A stretch of 5,676 nt of DNA. Origin: JAVBKP01 sp031553975 (GTDB lineage Bacteria > Bacillota > Clostridia > Peptostreptococcales > Anaerovoracaceae). Below the pieces are notes generated by a model, which worked only from the letters and a program-made list of their open reading frames with translations, had not been told where the DNA came from and made no database searches. Shown one piece after another: positions 5,489 through 5,676 of this stretch. A program made the translations under genes and the position numbers. The stretch's first letter is position 1; every line of letters begins with the position of its first letter. The stretch is from assembly GCA_031553975.1 (NCBI GenBank), contig JAVBKP010000155.1:1-5676 (forward strand), given 5' to 3'.

Positions 5489-5676
5489 TTATACTTTCTT
5501 CACAATGGTAATATGTGAATTGCTCAAATCTGACAAATCAATATATTCTTCCTCATTAGGATCTTCTGTGAACAACTTGATTTTTGGCCGCATGGTATAT
5601 TCATATCGGTTCTGACAAACAATGCCACTTCGATGGTTGCTCAAATCAACATGGGTGCCTAAAGGATAGGCGGCAA
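5489..5676 (-). CDS. C-terminal end of a probable HD-GYP (c-di-GMP phosphodiesterase) protein, 5' part outside window
   Basis: On the minus strand one frame is open from the right edge to TAA at 5489-5491, giving 61 residues. It starts AAYPLGTHVDLSNHRSGIV and continues through MRPKIKLF to an IDLSD stretch and ITIVKKV at the end. The pattern YPxGTxVxLSNxxxGIV, then RPxxK, then IDLS is the small beta-rich tail that follows the HD-GYP domain in many clostridial c-di-GMP phosphodiesterases. The catalytic HD and GYP motifs would lie beyond the window, so activity cannot be judged. The other two minus-strand frames hit stops within the first 36 bases. No terminator is visible just after the stop; the inverted repeat at 5213-5259 is the first candidate in this direction. 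Family call by pattern only. Confidence 0.65.
   Translation of the reverse strand, partial: AAYPLGTHVDLSNHRSGIVCQNRYEYTMRPKIKLFTEDPNEEEYIDLSDLSNSHITIVKKV

Noticed and set aside
5482..5524. Hairpin between the convergent genes (AGCAAT with ATTGCT, TTCACA with TGTGAA)
   Set aside because: The arms are only 6 bp, partly overlap each other and have no adjacent T run, so a terminator call is not supported.

Overview
The window looks like chromosomal DNA from a low-GC Gram-positive bacterium, most likely of the class Clostridia. The reasons are A/T-rich genes with purine-rich ribosome binding sites (GGGAGGG, GGGGGA), a DUF4163/DUF3298 protein of the RsiV type, a short MprF-like lipid aminoacyltransferase, and the C-terminal end of what looks like an HD-GYP protein. 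The genus assignment is not secure. I see no insertion sequence, phage gene, tRNA, rRNA or CRISPR array.

Layout, left to right. (1) Positions 1-617 hold the C-terminal 204 residues of a DUF4163/DUF3298 (RsiV-like) protein that begins outside the window. A strong intrinsic terminator follows at 648-680. (2) Positions 664-786, on the minus strand, still encode a recognisable alpha/beta-hydrolase oxyanion-hole block (LIYLHGGGF) between stops. This looks like the remnant of a lost gene. (3) Positions 872-3269 form a two-gene operon with overlapping reading frames: a membrane MprF/DUF2156 aminoacyl-lipid synthase homologue with a shortened membrane part, then a soluble alpha/beta hydrolase with a complete catalytic triad. 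(4) Positions 3314-5236 form a regulator-plus-pump unit: a MarR repressor gene, a terminator, and a TetA-type MFS drug:proton antiporter. Three copies of a 16-bp site (consensus TGTTNNNANGGAAACA) lie at the two promoters. Two overlap the -35 elements in exactly the same register and one covers the predicted start of pump transcription. (5) A perfect 15-bp-arm inverted repeat (5213-5259) straddles the pump stop codon and contains the likely promoter of (6), a 60-residue orphan protein (5298-5480). (7) The right edge (5489-5676, minus strand) is the last 61 residues of a convergent gene, probably an HD-GYP cyclic-di-GMP phosphodiesterase.

How the parts fit. MarR probably represses both its own gene and the pump and is released by a small toxic ligand that the pump exports. 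The synthase/hydrolase pair upstream suggests control of aminoacylated membrane lipids, which would also affect resistance to cationic compounds. With an RsiV-like protein at the left edge, the neighbourhood leans towards envelope stress and antimicrobial defence. That theme is inferred from gene content and has not been demonstrated. The most original items are the synthase/hydrolase pair, the three-site MarR operator layout and the promoter-containing inverted repeat.
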